Assembly: GCA_030067835.1 (NCBI GenBank)
Contig: CP092441.1
Span: 248,001-312,000, forward strand
Length of the DNA stretch: 64,000 bases
Reading direction: 5' to 3'
DNA from: Chakrabartyella piscis
GTDB lineage: Bacteria; Bacillota; Clostridia; Lachnospirales; Anaerotignaceae
Shown here: positions 43,804 through 51,554 of the stretch, one piece after another
How positions within the stretch are numbered: the first letter of the stretch is position 1
How the letters are laid out: the number at the start of each line of letters is the position of its first letter
The notes under the pieces: generated by a model
What the model saw: the letters and a program-made list of their open reading frames with translations, nothing else
What the model was told of the DNA's origin: nothing
Databases searched by the model: none
Made by a program: the position numbers and the translations under genes

Positions 43804-44772
43804 TTATTCTTCTACAATAACGCCATCTTTATAAATCATACGTCCATCAATTGTCAATGTTGGTTTGAACATCAATGCATCAATATGGGATGGCACCTGA
43901 TTGGTTCCACCAAATGCAAGATTGTCACCAATACCAATATGTATGGTTCCATATACACCTTCGTCTTCTAACATTCTTCCGCTGATTTTTGCACCTGTAT
44001 TCAATCCACAGCCAATTTCAGCAATCAAATATACATTTTTATCGTTGTATGCAGCCAAAGCATCCGCCAAAACTTTTGCTTGTTCTCCACCTTCAATTTT
44101 TGTAATGAATCCTTTTTCTACTGTTGCAACAATGGGTTCTTTTAAGATACCAACACCTGGATATGGTACACTTGCATCAAATACCAAAACGCCTTCTGAA
44201 GTTCCATCTGTTGGTCCAATTGCTGCTTCAAAATCTGGTGGGGAACCAGCACTACCTGCTTTTGTGATGAATCCATGTCCTCGTAATGGATTTCTTCCAG
44301 CAACACTACATTTGAAGTTGGTACCAGCTGGTGAAGTCAATGTACAAACATCTCCAACCAAACGATCGGAAACATCATCCACCATTTTTGTCAATTCTGC
44401 AAAATCAATAAACAAACAACCTTCTTCCAACATACTCATGGAATAATCTGCCATATTGACAAATCTTGCTCCAGCTGCACAAGCATCCATTCTTGCTTGG
44501 GTGCTATAAAGAGAGAATGCTGTAACTGAGAAAATAACATCTGCTCTTGCCATGGCAGCTGCAACTCCAGCAGTTGGTTCCACTGCATGATTGGATCTTG
44601 TTTTCATACAAACCATAGTAACATCTTCAAATTCTTTGGATGCATAGGCAAACATTTCTTCTGCAATTGCTTTACTGACATCATCTGTTACAATTGTAAT
44701 ACGTTCATGTGGCTTTACCTGGGCACAGGTATGAACCAATACTGCACAACCTTTTGCTGCATTTGTACTCAT
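43804..44772 (-). CDS. M29 aminopeptidase-like / NicX-like protein
   Basis: The 322-residue protein resembles the group annotated as leucyl aminopeptidase (aminopeptidase T) or 2,5-dihydroxypyridine dioxygenase: 'YLIAEIGCGLNTGAKI', 'GTIHIGIGDNLAFGG' and 'SHIDALMFKPTLTIDG' near the C-terminus carry the His/Asp/Glu set expected for metal binding. Family names are unreliable here: both hydrolase and ring-cleaving members exist. The start at 44772 is chosen because AAAGGTGG is 9 bases away; two upstream ATGs are too close to or before it. It is the first gene of the operon, under a promoter covered by two MarR-type operators. Confidence 0.7.
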   Translation of the reverse strand: MSTNAAKGCAVLVHTCAQVKPHERITIVTDDVSKAIAEEMFAYASKEFEDVTMVCMKTRSNHAVEPTAGVAAAMARADVIFSVTAFSLYSTQARMDACAAGARFVNMADYSMSMLEEGCLFIDFAELTKMVDDVSDRLVGDVCTLTSPAGTNFKCSVAGRNPLRGHGFITKAGSAGSPPDFEAAIGPTDGTSEGVLVFDASVPYPGVGILKEPIVATVEKGFITKIEGGEQAKVLADALAAYNDKNVYLIAEIGCGLNTGAKISGRMLEDEGVYGTIHIGIGDNLAFGGTNQVPSHIDALMFKPTLTIDGRMIYKDGVIVEE

Positions 44773-44795
44773 ACACTTCATCCACCTTTCTGAGT

Positions 44796-44815
44796 TATAT
44801 TGCATTTACAATATA
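44796..44815. promoter_or_regulatory. MarR-type operator 1
   Basis: TATATTG-CATTTA-CAATATA, a perfect palindrome of 7-bp arms just downstream of the -10 of the M29-like operon. Confidence 0.65.
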
Positions 44816-44844
44816 ATTATACTAGATAAATGTTGCATTTGCAA
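44816..44844 (-). promoter_or_regulatory. Promoter of the M29-like / aminotransferase / symporter operon
   Basis: Minus strand: TTGCAA (44844-44839), 17-base spacer, TATAAT (44821-44816). Confidence 0.75.
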
Positions 44845-44847
44845 TAT
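44829..44847. promoter_or_regulatory. MarR-type operator 2
   Basis: The TGTTGCATTTGCAATATA region is a second copy of operator 1, centred 33 bp (three helical turns) away and covering the -35 element. Confidence 0.6.
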
Positions 44848-45127
44848 AAAATGTAGAAATATGTAAATTTTGGCAGTTTTGGATAGTGTGGAAAGTTGGA
44901 TATTCAAAATATTAGGGAAAACCAAGGGAAATGTAACAAAGCACAACTAAATGTATACAGTATTCTTTGAAATGTGCACAAATGTCCTTGTACAGAGTGT
45001 AAAAAACTAAAAAATGGTTTATCTAGTTTGTCCTTTGTGTTATACTATGTTTTGCCAGTAAATTGTTTTGTTTGAAGGGGTATAAAAGTATTAGAATGGA
45101 ATTTACGTAGTACAAAAGGAGATTTTT

Positions 45128-45625
45128 ATGAAACAGATATTGCGTGAAATTGGATCGGTTGCACGTTGCATTGAAGCCATAACAGATGTTGAATTTAGAG
45201 AATACCAGTTATCCAAAAACCAATATATATATTTGGTGCGTGTTTTTGAATATCCGGGTATTATTTTGGAGCAGTTGTCGGATATGTTGAAAATTGAACG
45301 TTCTACAGCTTCTAGGGTAATCAATAGATTGGTGGAAAATGGGTTTATCTATAAAGTGGATAAAAACAACACCAAAAAGAAAGTTCAATTATATACAACA
45401 GAAAAAAGTCTTGCTGCTTTGCAGTTGTTATATCGCTCAGAGGAGTATTTCAACACAGTGGCTTTGCAAGATTTTACAGAGGAGGAATTGGAGGTTTTTG
45501 CTTCTTATGTACATCGAGTAAGCAAAAATTTAGAAAAAGATTGGAGCGAAAGCAAAAGAGGGATTCCCATTCCCATTCAAAAGGAAAGGGATTTGTTGGG
45601 AGTAAAAAAAGAAGAATGTATGTGA
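45128..45625 (+). CDS. MarR-family regulator
   Basis: The 165-residue protein has the MarR winged HTH ('PGIILEQLSDMLKIERSTASRVINRLVENGFI') with a basic wing 'KVDKNNTKKKVQLYTTEKS' and flanking dimerisation helices. AAAAGGAG lies before the ATG. It is divergent from the M29-like operon, and the two palindromes over that operon's promoter are its likely targets, so it would repress until a ligand binds. Confidence 0.88.
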   Translation: MKQILREIGSVARCIEAITDVEFREYQLSKNQYIYLVRVFEYPGIILEQLSDMLKIERSTASRVINRLVENGFIYKVDKNNTKKKVQLYTTEKSLAALQLLYRSEEYFNTVALQDFTEEELEVFASYVHRVSKNLEKDWSESKRGIPIPIQKERDLLGVKKEECM

Positions 45626-45657
45626 TATAGATATAAAATCTGATTCATCCACTACAG

Positions 45658-45684
45658 CCACCAATATTGTTTTGGTGGTTTTTG
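45658..45684 (+). terminator. Terminator after the MarR gene
   Basis: CCACCAA / TTGGTGG stem, 7-base loop, TTTTTG. Confidence 0.8.
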
Positions 45685-45752
45685 TGTGCAATAAAGTAGA
45701 TGAGCTTTGCAAATGATACAAATAAATTGGGTATGGTTTAGAAGGAAAATCT

Positions 45753-45774
45753 TAAAACCTGTGGAAATTGTGGA
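45753..45774 (+). promoter_or_regulatory. 22-base motif upstream of the Met-rich secreted protein
   Basis: Identical to 40828-40849, with the TGTGG-AAAT-TGTGG direct repeat; 88 bases before the start codon. Confidence 0.4.
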
Positions 45775-45862
45775 AAAACCTCGATTTTTTAAGGAATACT
45801 TTAGGTTCAGCTTATAAAATGGAAAAAAACAATGAAAAAGGTATACTTGAGGAGGTAGTACA

Positions 45863-46600
45863 ATGAAAAGATGGGGTACTTTGATTGGAGCTATGGTATT
45901 GGTGCTTGGTATGAGTACAGTTGTTTTGGCAGAAGAAATGCCTGCTATGGAAGGACAACAAATGCAAGGGCAAATGGAACGAGTGGAATTGACAGAAGAA
46001 GAGTTGGCAGTTTTGGAAGCAGAAGCAGCAGAACTGGGATTGACTTTGGAAGAATACTTGGCAACCATGCAACCAGAACAAGGTATGGGTCAAATGCAAC
46101 CAGGTGGTATGGGTGGCGAAATGAATGGTGAAATGCGACCTATGGAAGAGGGGGCTATGACAGAACCACCTGCTGATACACAACAAATGGCAATTGCAGC
46201 ATCCAGTACCATTTATGTGGATGGAGTGCAAACAGCCTTTGAAGCATATACCATCAATGACAGCAACTATTTCAAATTGCGTGACATTGCATATGTAGTT
46301 TCTGGCACCACAAAACAATTTGATGTTTCTTGGGATGGTGATTTGAATGCCATCAATTTGATTTCTGGCAGTGCATATAGTTCTGTGGGCAGTGAAATGG
46401 CAGCAGGTGATGGCACAGCAAAAGCGTATTACACAACATCTTCTTCTATTTATGTAGATGGGGTGCAAACATCTTTTGAAGCATATACCATCAATGATAA
46501 TAGCTATTTCAAATTGCGTGATGTGTGCAGTGCTTTTGGCATTGATGTCACATGGGATGAAGCAACAGCAAGCATTGGCATTGATACCAGTTCCAACTAA
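45863..46600 (+). CDS. Secreted Met-rich protein with two copper-amine-oxidase-N-like (stalk) repeats
   Basis: The 245-residue protein has a signal peptide ('WGTLIGAMVLVLGMSTVVLA'). Next is an acidic helix with a Met/Gln/Gly-rich segment ('MQPEQGMGQMQPGGMGGEM', residues 73-100). Two repeats of 'IYVDGVQTAFEAYTINDSNY' + 'FKLRDIAY' type follow (about residues 115-175 and 195-240). Such repeats (PF07833-like) are common in Firmicute surface proteins and are not oxidases by themselves. GGAGG precedes the ATG. The Met-rich style echoes the CotH protein, and the two upstream regions share a 22-base motif. Confidence 0.75.
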   Translation: MKRWGTLIGAMVLVLGMSTVVLAEEMPAMEGQQMQGQMERVELTEEELAVLEAEAAELGLTLEEYLATMQPEQGMGQMQPGGMGGEMNGEMRPMEEGAMTEPPADTQQMAIAASSTIYVDGVQTAFEAYTINDSNYFKLRDIAYVVSGTTKQFDVSWDGDLNAINLISGSAYSSVGSEMAAGDGTAKAYYTTSSSIYVDGVQTSFEAYTINDNSYFKLRDVCSAFGIDVTWDEATASIGIDTSSN

Positions 46601-46633
46601 TTGCAAATGCAACCAACACAATATGTGTATCAG

Positions 46634-46670
46634 AAACCTTCTATGACCCAAAATCATAGGAGGTTTTTTT
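46634..46670 (+). terminator. Terminator after the Met-rich secreted protein
   Basis: 13-base arms (46634-46646 with 46654-46666, G-U pairs), then TTTTTTT. Confidence 0.8.
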
Positions 46671-47822
46671 ATGAAGTAAAGAATGTGACAAATTTTTGAA
46701 TTGGTCAAAAAGAATGTAGACAAAGGGTATAGGAAATGATATATTGAGCTTAACATAGAAAAATTGTATGGTAAATTGCGGGATTTTATCATTTTTTTGG
46801 TAAATATGTAAAAATATGTATATTGCAGACGCAATGATGTATAAAAGGAGCAAAGAAAAACAATGCAATTGATGGACTTTGGGGAACAAGCTTCCAAAAC
46901 AAAAGCAAATCAAAATATGGTGATTGTGATTCCAAGTTTGGAACCAGACAACGAATTGATTTCCTATATTGGACAATTGGTGGACTGTGGTTTTACAAGC
47001 ATTGTTGTGATCAATGATGGATCAGATGATACCTACAATGCAATTTTTGCAGGTGTTGGGGAATACAAAGAATGTACTGTATTGGTACACAAAGAGAATC
47101 GTGGCAAAGGGGCAGCACTGAAAACGGGATTTGCTTATATTAGGGAGCATATACCCAATTGCAGTGGCATTATTACTGTAGATTCAGATGGACAACATGC
47201 AATTGAAGATGTATGTCATATAGCAGAGGCACTTTTGCAACATCCAAAGACATTGGTATTGGGCAGTAGAGATTTTTCTTTGCCACATATACCACCCAAG
47301 TCTAAGGTGGGCAACAGTATATCCTCTGTTCTTTTTTTATTTTTATTTGGCAAATGGTTTGGCGATACCCAGACAGGTTTGCGTGGCTTTGATGTATCTT
47401 TGCTTGGGAAAATGCAATCCATCAAAGGAGAACGATTTGAATACGAAATGGAAGTTTTGGCAGTTTGTGCCACAGAAAAAATTCCAATCAAAACCATTAC
47501 AATTTGCACCATTTATGAAGGAAACAATGAAGGGACACATTATCGTCCCATTCAGGACAGTATACGCATTGCAAAGGTGCTGCTTGGTAGCATTGGCAGA
47601 TATTCCCTTTCTTCTGGGATTTCTACCATAGCAGATATAGGCATTGCGTGGTTTTTGTTGGATTATCTGACACCACGCATTCCCACAGACCATTTGTTGC
47701 GTATTGGGATATCGGTTGTGGTGGCACGTTTCATTTCTATGGGGATCAACTATACTCTAAATCGAAACTATGTATTTGGTATGGAAGCAAAAAAAGACAA
47801 ATCTTCCATAAAATATATTTTC

Positions 47823-49028
47823 GGTTAATTGTATAATCAAATTGAACACATAAAAAAGTCCACAGTGAATGGATTTTCTGTTAGAATAAAGTTACCACAC
47901 AAGATTCTAAGAGAAGGAGCCAAATACTATGGACAATACCAATTATAGCACAAATCCAGTAGAACGCAAGAAGGGGCAACACTTAGGAGCGGAAGAGCGT
48001 GGAGCAATCCAACACCTACACAAACTGGGTTACTCTAATAGAGCAATCGCTGGTGAGCTGAATTGTAGCCCTTCCACAATAGGATATGAGTTGGAAAGAG
48101 GCACGCCAGCTTACTCCGGTCGTGGGAGAAAGCCTACTTACTCTGCAAAGAGAGGCGCTACCGTTTACAAAGAAAATCGGAGCCGTTGTCGTCGTCCTAA
48201 GAAGTCATTTCAGGATTCGCAGTTTATTTCTTGGTTGGTAAAGCAAGTGAAAGAACACAAAAGGTCGTTTGATTCTTGCGTGGGTCGTGCAAGGTTGCTT
48301 GGGTTATTTCCTCCAGACACCATTCCATGTACCAAAACACTCTACAACCGATTGAGAAGCGGAGAATTGCCCCTCTCTTTATTCGACCTTCCAGAAATAT
48401 TGACACGTCGACCACAGGGAAAACCCCGTATTTCTAAGCGTTTATACGGAAAAAGTATAGAAGAACGTCCTCTTGAAGTTGTCCTCAGAAACACCTTTGG
48501 TCACTGGGAATCTGATACCGTTTTGGGTCAAAAAAAGAAGGGCGAAGCAGCCGTTTTCAGCATTGTTGAACGGCTGACGGGTTACTATATTACCCTGCGT
48601 ATTGATGAAAAAACCGCTGACGGAGTTGCCTCTGCAATGAAACAGCTCCATCAACAGTTTGGAGACAAATTCAATCAAGTGTTTCGTAGCATTACCACAG
48701 ATAACGGAAGTGAATTTGCCAGTTTTTCAGACTTCGAGAATCTAGGTAGCGAGGTTTATTTTGCCCATCCATATTCTTCTTGGGAGCGTCCGGTGAATGA
48801 GCGGTCAAATCGTGTTTTGCGTAAATTCATTCCAAAATCCACCTCTATCACAAAATTTTCTCCCGAGCAAATCTTGGCGTTTTCGGATGAAATCAACGCA
48901 ACCCCAACAAAGAGATTGGGATATTACACACCAGAAGAATTATTTGAAGATCAGCTTGATCAAATTTATAGAAGAACCAAGCAGTAAACTTTATTTCAAA
49001 AGTGTTCAATTTGTTATTGCAATTTTCA
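47823..49028 (+). mobile_element. IS30-family insertion sequence
   Basis: About 1206 bp, with imperfect terminal inverted repeats (20 of 27 matching; the shared inner part is CAAATTGAACAC at both ends). It is flanked by a 13-bp direct repeat AAAATATATTTTC (47810-47822 and 49029-49041). It carries one transposase gene. The flanking repeat is longer than the 2-3 bp usual for IS30 and the target is itself near-palindromic. Confidence 0.85.
47929..48987 (+). CDS. IS30-family transposase
   Basis: The 352-residue protein has an N-terminal HTH ('EERGAIQHLHKLGYSNRAIAGELNCSPSTI') and an RNase-H-fold catalytic domain with the DDE set in 'GHWESDTVLGQ', 'ITTDNGSEFA' and 'SSWERPVNERSNRVLRKFIPK'. The frame is intact and GAAGGAG precedes the ATG, so the element may be active. 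Its GC content appears somewhat higher than that of the genes around it. Confidence 0.93.
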   Translation: MDNTNYSTNPVERKKGQHLGAEERGAIQHLHKLGYSNRAIAGELNCSPSTIGYELERGTPAYSGRGRKPTYSAKRGATVYKENRSRCRRPKKSFQDSQFISWLVKQVKEHKRSFDSCVGRARLLGLFPPDTIPCTKTLYNRLRSGELPLSLFDLPEILTRRPQGKPRISKRLYGKSIEERPLEVVLRNTFGHWESDTVLGQKKKGEAAVFSIVERLTGYYITLRIDEKTADGVASAMKQLHQQFGDKFNQVFRSITTDNGSEFASFSDFENLGSEVYFAHPYSSWERPVNERSNRVLRKFIPKSTSITKFSPEQILAFSDEINATPTKRLGYYTPEELFEDQLDQIYRRTKQ

Positions 49029-49204
49029 AAAATATATTTTCTTATGTTTGCTCAATATGGTGGCATCTACAGGATTTGTGTATATCGCTTCTGTGAGCTT
49101 TGGGCTCCATGAAAAAACAGTCAAACTCATGAGCAATGCAGTCTTATTCTGCATCAATTATCAAGTACAACGAATTTGGGTCTTTAGAAAGGCGGTTCCG
49201 ATAT

Positions 49205-51514
49205 ATGAAACAAAAGAAAGAACAGATACAACCGAAGCATGTGATTTATCAGACAATTAAGAGAAAATCAAGCTTTTTCCAAAACCTTTTTTTGATGATT
49301 TCTCTGGTATTGATGCTGATTTATTTGTGTTGGCGTGTATTTTTCACATTGCCATTGGAAGATGGGATTGCAAATGTGATTTTTGGTGTTTTGCTTGTGG
49401 GGGCAGAAGTGATTACATGTTTCACCACATTTGAATTGTTTTATCGTAAATTCAGAGCCAGCAAAGGAGCTTTGGAGTTTCCACAAGTGGCAGATGAATT
49501 CTATCCACATATAGATGTGTTCATTGCAACACACAATGAACCATTGGATATTTTATACAAAACAGCAAATGCATGTACCTTTATGGAATACCCAGACAAA
49601 AACAAAGTACATATTTATTTTTGTGATGATGGCAATAGACCAGCAGTTGCAGAATTGGCAGAAAGTCTTGGCATTGGTTATTTAGGGCTTGCAAACAACA
49701 AACATGCAAAGTCTGGCAATTTGAACAACGCATTGTCCAAAACTGATTCACCCCTCATTGCAACCTTTGATGCAGATATGATTCCACAACGTACGTTTTT
49801 GATGAAAACAGTGCCTTATTTCTTCTTATCTGATTTCATTGATGACAATGGTATTTGGCGTAACCGTAGAGAAGATGAAAGAGATGAAACCTTCAAATTG
49901 GGTCTTGTGCAAACGCCACAAAGTTTCTACAACCCAGATTTGTTCCAATTCAATCTTTACGCAGAAAATACAGTACCAAATGAGCAAGATTTCTTCTCAA
50001 AAGAGGTAAATGTAATGCGTAATTCCTCCAATGCTGTTTCCTATACAGGCAGCAACACTGTCATTTCCAGACAAGCAATGATGGATATTGGTGGTTTTCC
50101 TACAAAAACCATTACAGAAGATTTTGAAGTTAGCATTCGTATGCAACAAGAACAATATGTGACCTATGCCACATCAGAAGTGCAAGCAGCTGGTTTGACG
50201 GTAACCGATGTAAAGGGTATGCTCAAACAAAGAAAACGTTGGGCTAGGGGGATCATTCAAAGTTTGTATAACACAAAAGCAATTTTTTCATCCAAATTGC
50301 CAATGGCTGGACGTATCACCTATTTGACAGCATATTTGTATTGGTGGTCTTTTTTCAATCGATTGATTTTTATTTTGGCACCTATTTTATTTGCACTGTT
50401 TGATTTTAGGGTGGTAAATTGTAGCTTTGAAGAGTTGTTGATCTTATGGTTGCCAGCATATATTTGCTACAGTGCTTCTTTCCGTTTCCTATCCAGCAAT
50501 GTACGTACCAATCGTTGGAGCCAAACCATAGATACCATCTTTGCACCATATCTCATTGGATGTGTATTCTTGGAAACCCTTGGTATTAGAGAAACCAAGT
50601 TTAAGGTGACCAGCAAAGAACATGTAGAAAATTCTTCTATGGTGTATGCAACACCACATATCATTTTGATTGTTATGTCGGTTTTGGCTATGATTCGTTT
50701 CATTGATGGAAAATATGGTTGGATTTTGATTTATAGCAGTGTCATCATTTTCTGGTTGGCATACAATATGATTTCTTTGATTTATGCAGTGTTCTTTATG
50801 GCTGGCAGAAAAGCATATCGAAAATCAGAACGTATCAAAGCCAAAGAAAAGGTGAAAGTCTACAGTGGTGATGTGGTCTATGAAGCAGAAACTGTGGATT
50901 TATCAGATGGTGGTATGCAGTTTTGGAGTACAAAAGCAATTTATATACCAGAAGACAAACCTGTCAAAGTTGTGGTGGAATCTGACCATTATAGAAGTGA
51001 ATGGATTGGTAAAACGGTGTATGTAAAACGTGTGTATCAAAATTGGCACTATGCAATGGAAATTGAAACCATTGATGAAGCCAACAAACGTCAATTTATG
51101 CAACTGATTTACGATAGAGCCCATTCTTTGCCAAAAGAAACAGATAAATGGAATTCTGTGTTTGATGATATGAAGCGCAATGTTCTTAATAGACTTGTGA
51201 AACCAGAAATACAGCGTAGAAAATATGCACGTATAGACATTGGGCAAAGGGTTGTGTTTGAAGATGGTGCAATGGGCTACATTCACGATTTCAATTTCAA
51301 ATACTTCACCATTTCTGATTTTGTGGAAAAGCAAACATCAGAAGAAGAATTGTATGAACTCCGTTGTCCAGATGGTACTGTGATGCAATTGCTCAATACC
51401 CATAAATCAGTAGAAAAATACAATGCAACTCTATTCCAAGTGATGAATTTGGAACAGCTGACCTTAAGTGGTGTCAACTTGACCAAAACAATAGATGCGT
51501 TGATTGCAAGTTGA
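49205..51514 (+). CDS. Cellulose-synthase-like GT2 with C-terminal PilZ domain
   Basis: The 769-residue membrane glycosyltransferase has two N-terminal helices and a GT2 catalytic domain with DD at 141-142, D189xD191 ('TFDADM'), the TED motif at 304-306 and QRKRW at 342-346, the processive-synthase signature. Several helices follow, then a PilZ domain starting near residue 540 ('RKSERIKAKEKV', 'ETVDLSDGGMQF') and a second PilZ-like segment ('RRKYARIDIGQRVVF'). PilZ binding of c-di-GMP is the known switch for BcsA. ATG 49205 overlaps the end of the GtrA frame. The product could be a beta-glucan-like exopolysaccharide. Confidence 0.88.
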   Translation: MKQKKEQIQPKHVIYQTIKRKSSFFQNLFLMISLVLMLIYLCWRVFFTLPLEDGIANVIFGVLLVGAEVITCFTTFELFYRKFRASKGALEFPQVADEFYPHIDVFIATHNEPLDILYKTANACTFMEYPDKNKVHIYFCDDGNRPAVAELAESLGIGYLGLANNKHAKSGNLNNALSKTDSPLIATFDADMIPQRTFLMKTVPYFFLSDFIDDNGIWRNRREDERDETFKLGLVQTPQSFYNPDLFQFNLYAENTVPNEQDFFSKEVNVMRNSSNAVSYTGSNTVISRQAMMDIGGFPTKTITEDFEVSIRMQQEQYVTYATSEVQAAGLTVTDVKGMLKQRKRWARGIIQSLYNTKAIFSSKLPMAGRITYLTAYLYWWSFFNRLIFILAPILFALFDFRVVNCSFEELLILWLPAYICYSASFRFLSSNVRTNRWSQTIDTIFAPYLIGCVFLETLGIRETKFKVTSKEHVENSSMVYATPHIILIVMSVLAMIRFIDGKYGWILIYSSVIIFWLAYNMISLIYAVFFMAGRKAYRKSERIKAKEKVKVYSGDVVYEAETVDLSDGGMQFWSTKAIYIPEDKPVKVVVESDHYRSEWIGKTVYVKRVYQNWHYAMEIETIDEANKRQFMQLIYDRAHSLPKETDKWNSVFDDMKRNVLNRLVKPEIQRRKYARIDIGQRVVFEDGAMGYIHDFNFKYFTISDFVEKQTSEEELYELRCPDGTVMQLLNTHKSVEKYNATLFQVMNLEQLTLSGVNLTKTIDALIAS

Positions 51515-51554
51515 TGGAACCTAGGGGAATATCGTCAAAGGTAGGGGTGTAGAT

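Larger units (their letters stand above)
44773..45127. promoter_or_regulatory. Divergent control region between the M29-like operon and the MarR gene
   Basis: 355 bases containing the minus-strand promoter and two operator palindromes (44796-44847). The rest, towards the MarR gene, is AT-rich with no clear promoter match. AAAAGGAG precedes the MarR ATG. Confidence 0.6.
46863..49260 (+). pseudogene. GT2 glycosyltransferase fused to a GtrA domain, split by an IS30-type insertion
   Basis: The 5' part (46863-47822) encodes a DPM1-like GT2 domain ('VIVIPSLEPDNELISYI', 'VVINDGSDD', 'TVDSDGQH', 'TGLRGFD') and the first half of a four-helix GtrA domain ('YSLSSGISTIADIGIAWFLLDY'). The insertion at 47823 adds a Gly codon and a stop. 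After the element the frame resumes at 49042 with the missing GtrA helices ('VASTGFVYIASVSFGL', 'NAVLFCINYQVQRIWVF'), in phase once one copy of the 13-bp target repeat is removed. Intact proteins of this kind load polyprenyl-phosphate with a sugar and move it across the membrane. The GT2 half could still be made. It is the first gene of the polysaccharide operon. Confidence 0.88.

Noticed and set aside
45812..46897. 361-codon minus-strand frame over the Met-rich secreted protein
   Set aside because: It covers a terminator and the coding strand of a protein with a clear signal peptide; composition is not protein-like.
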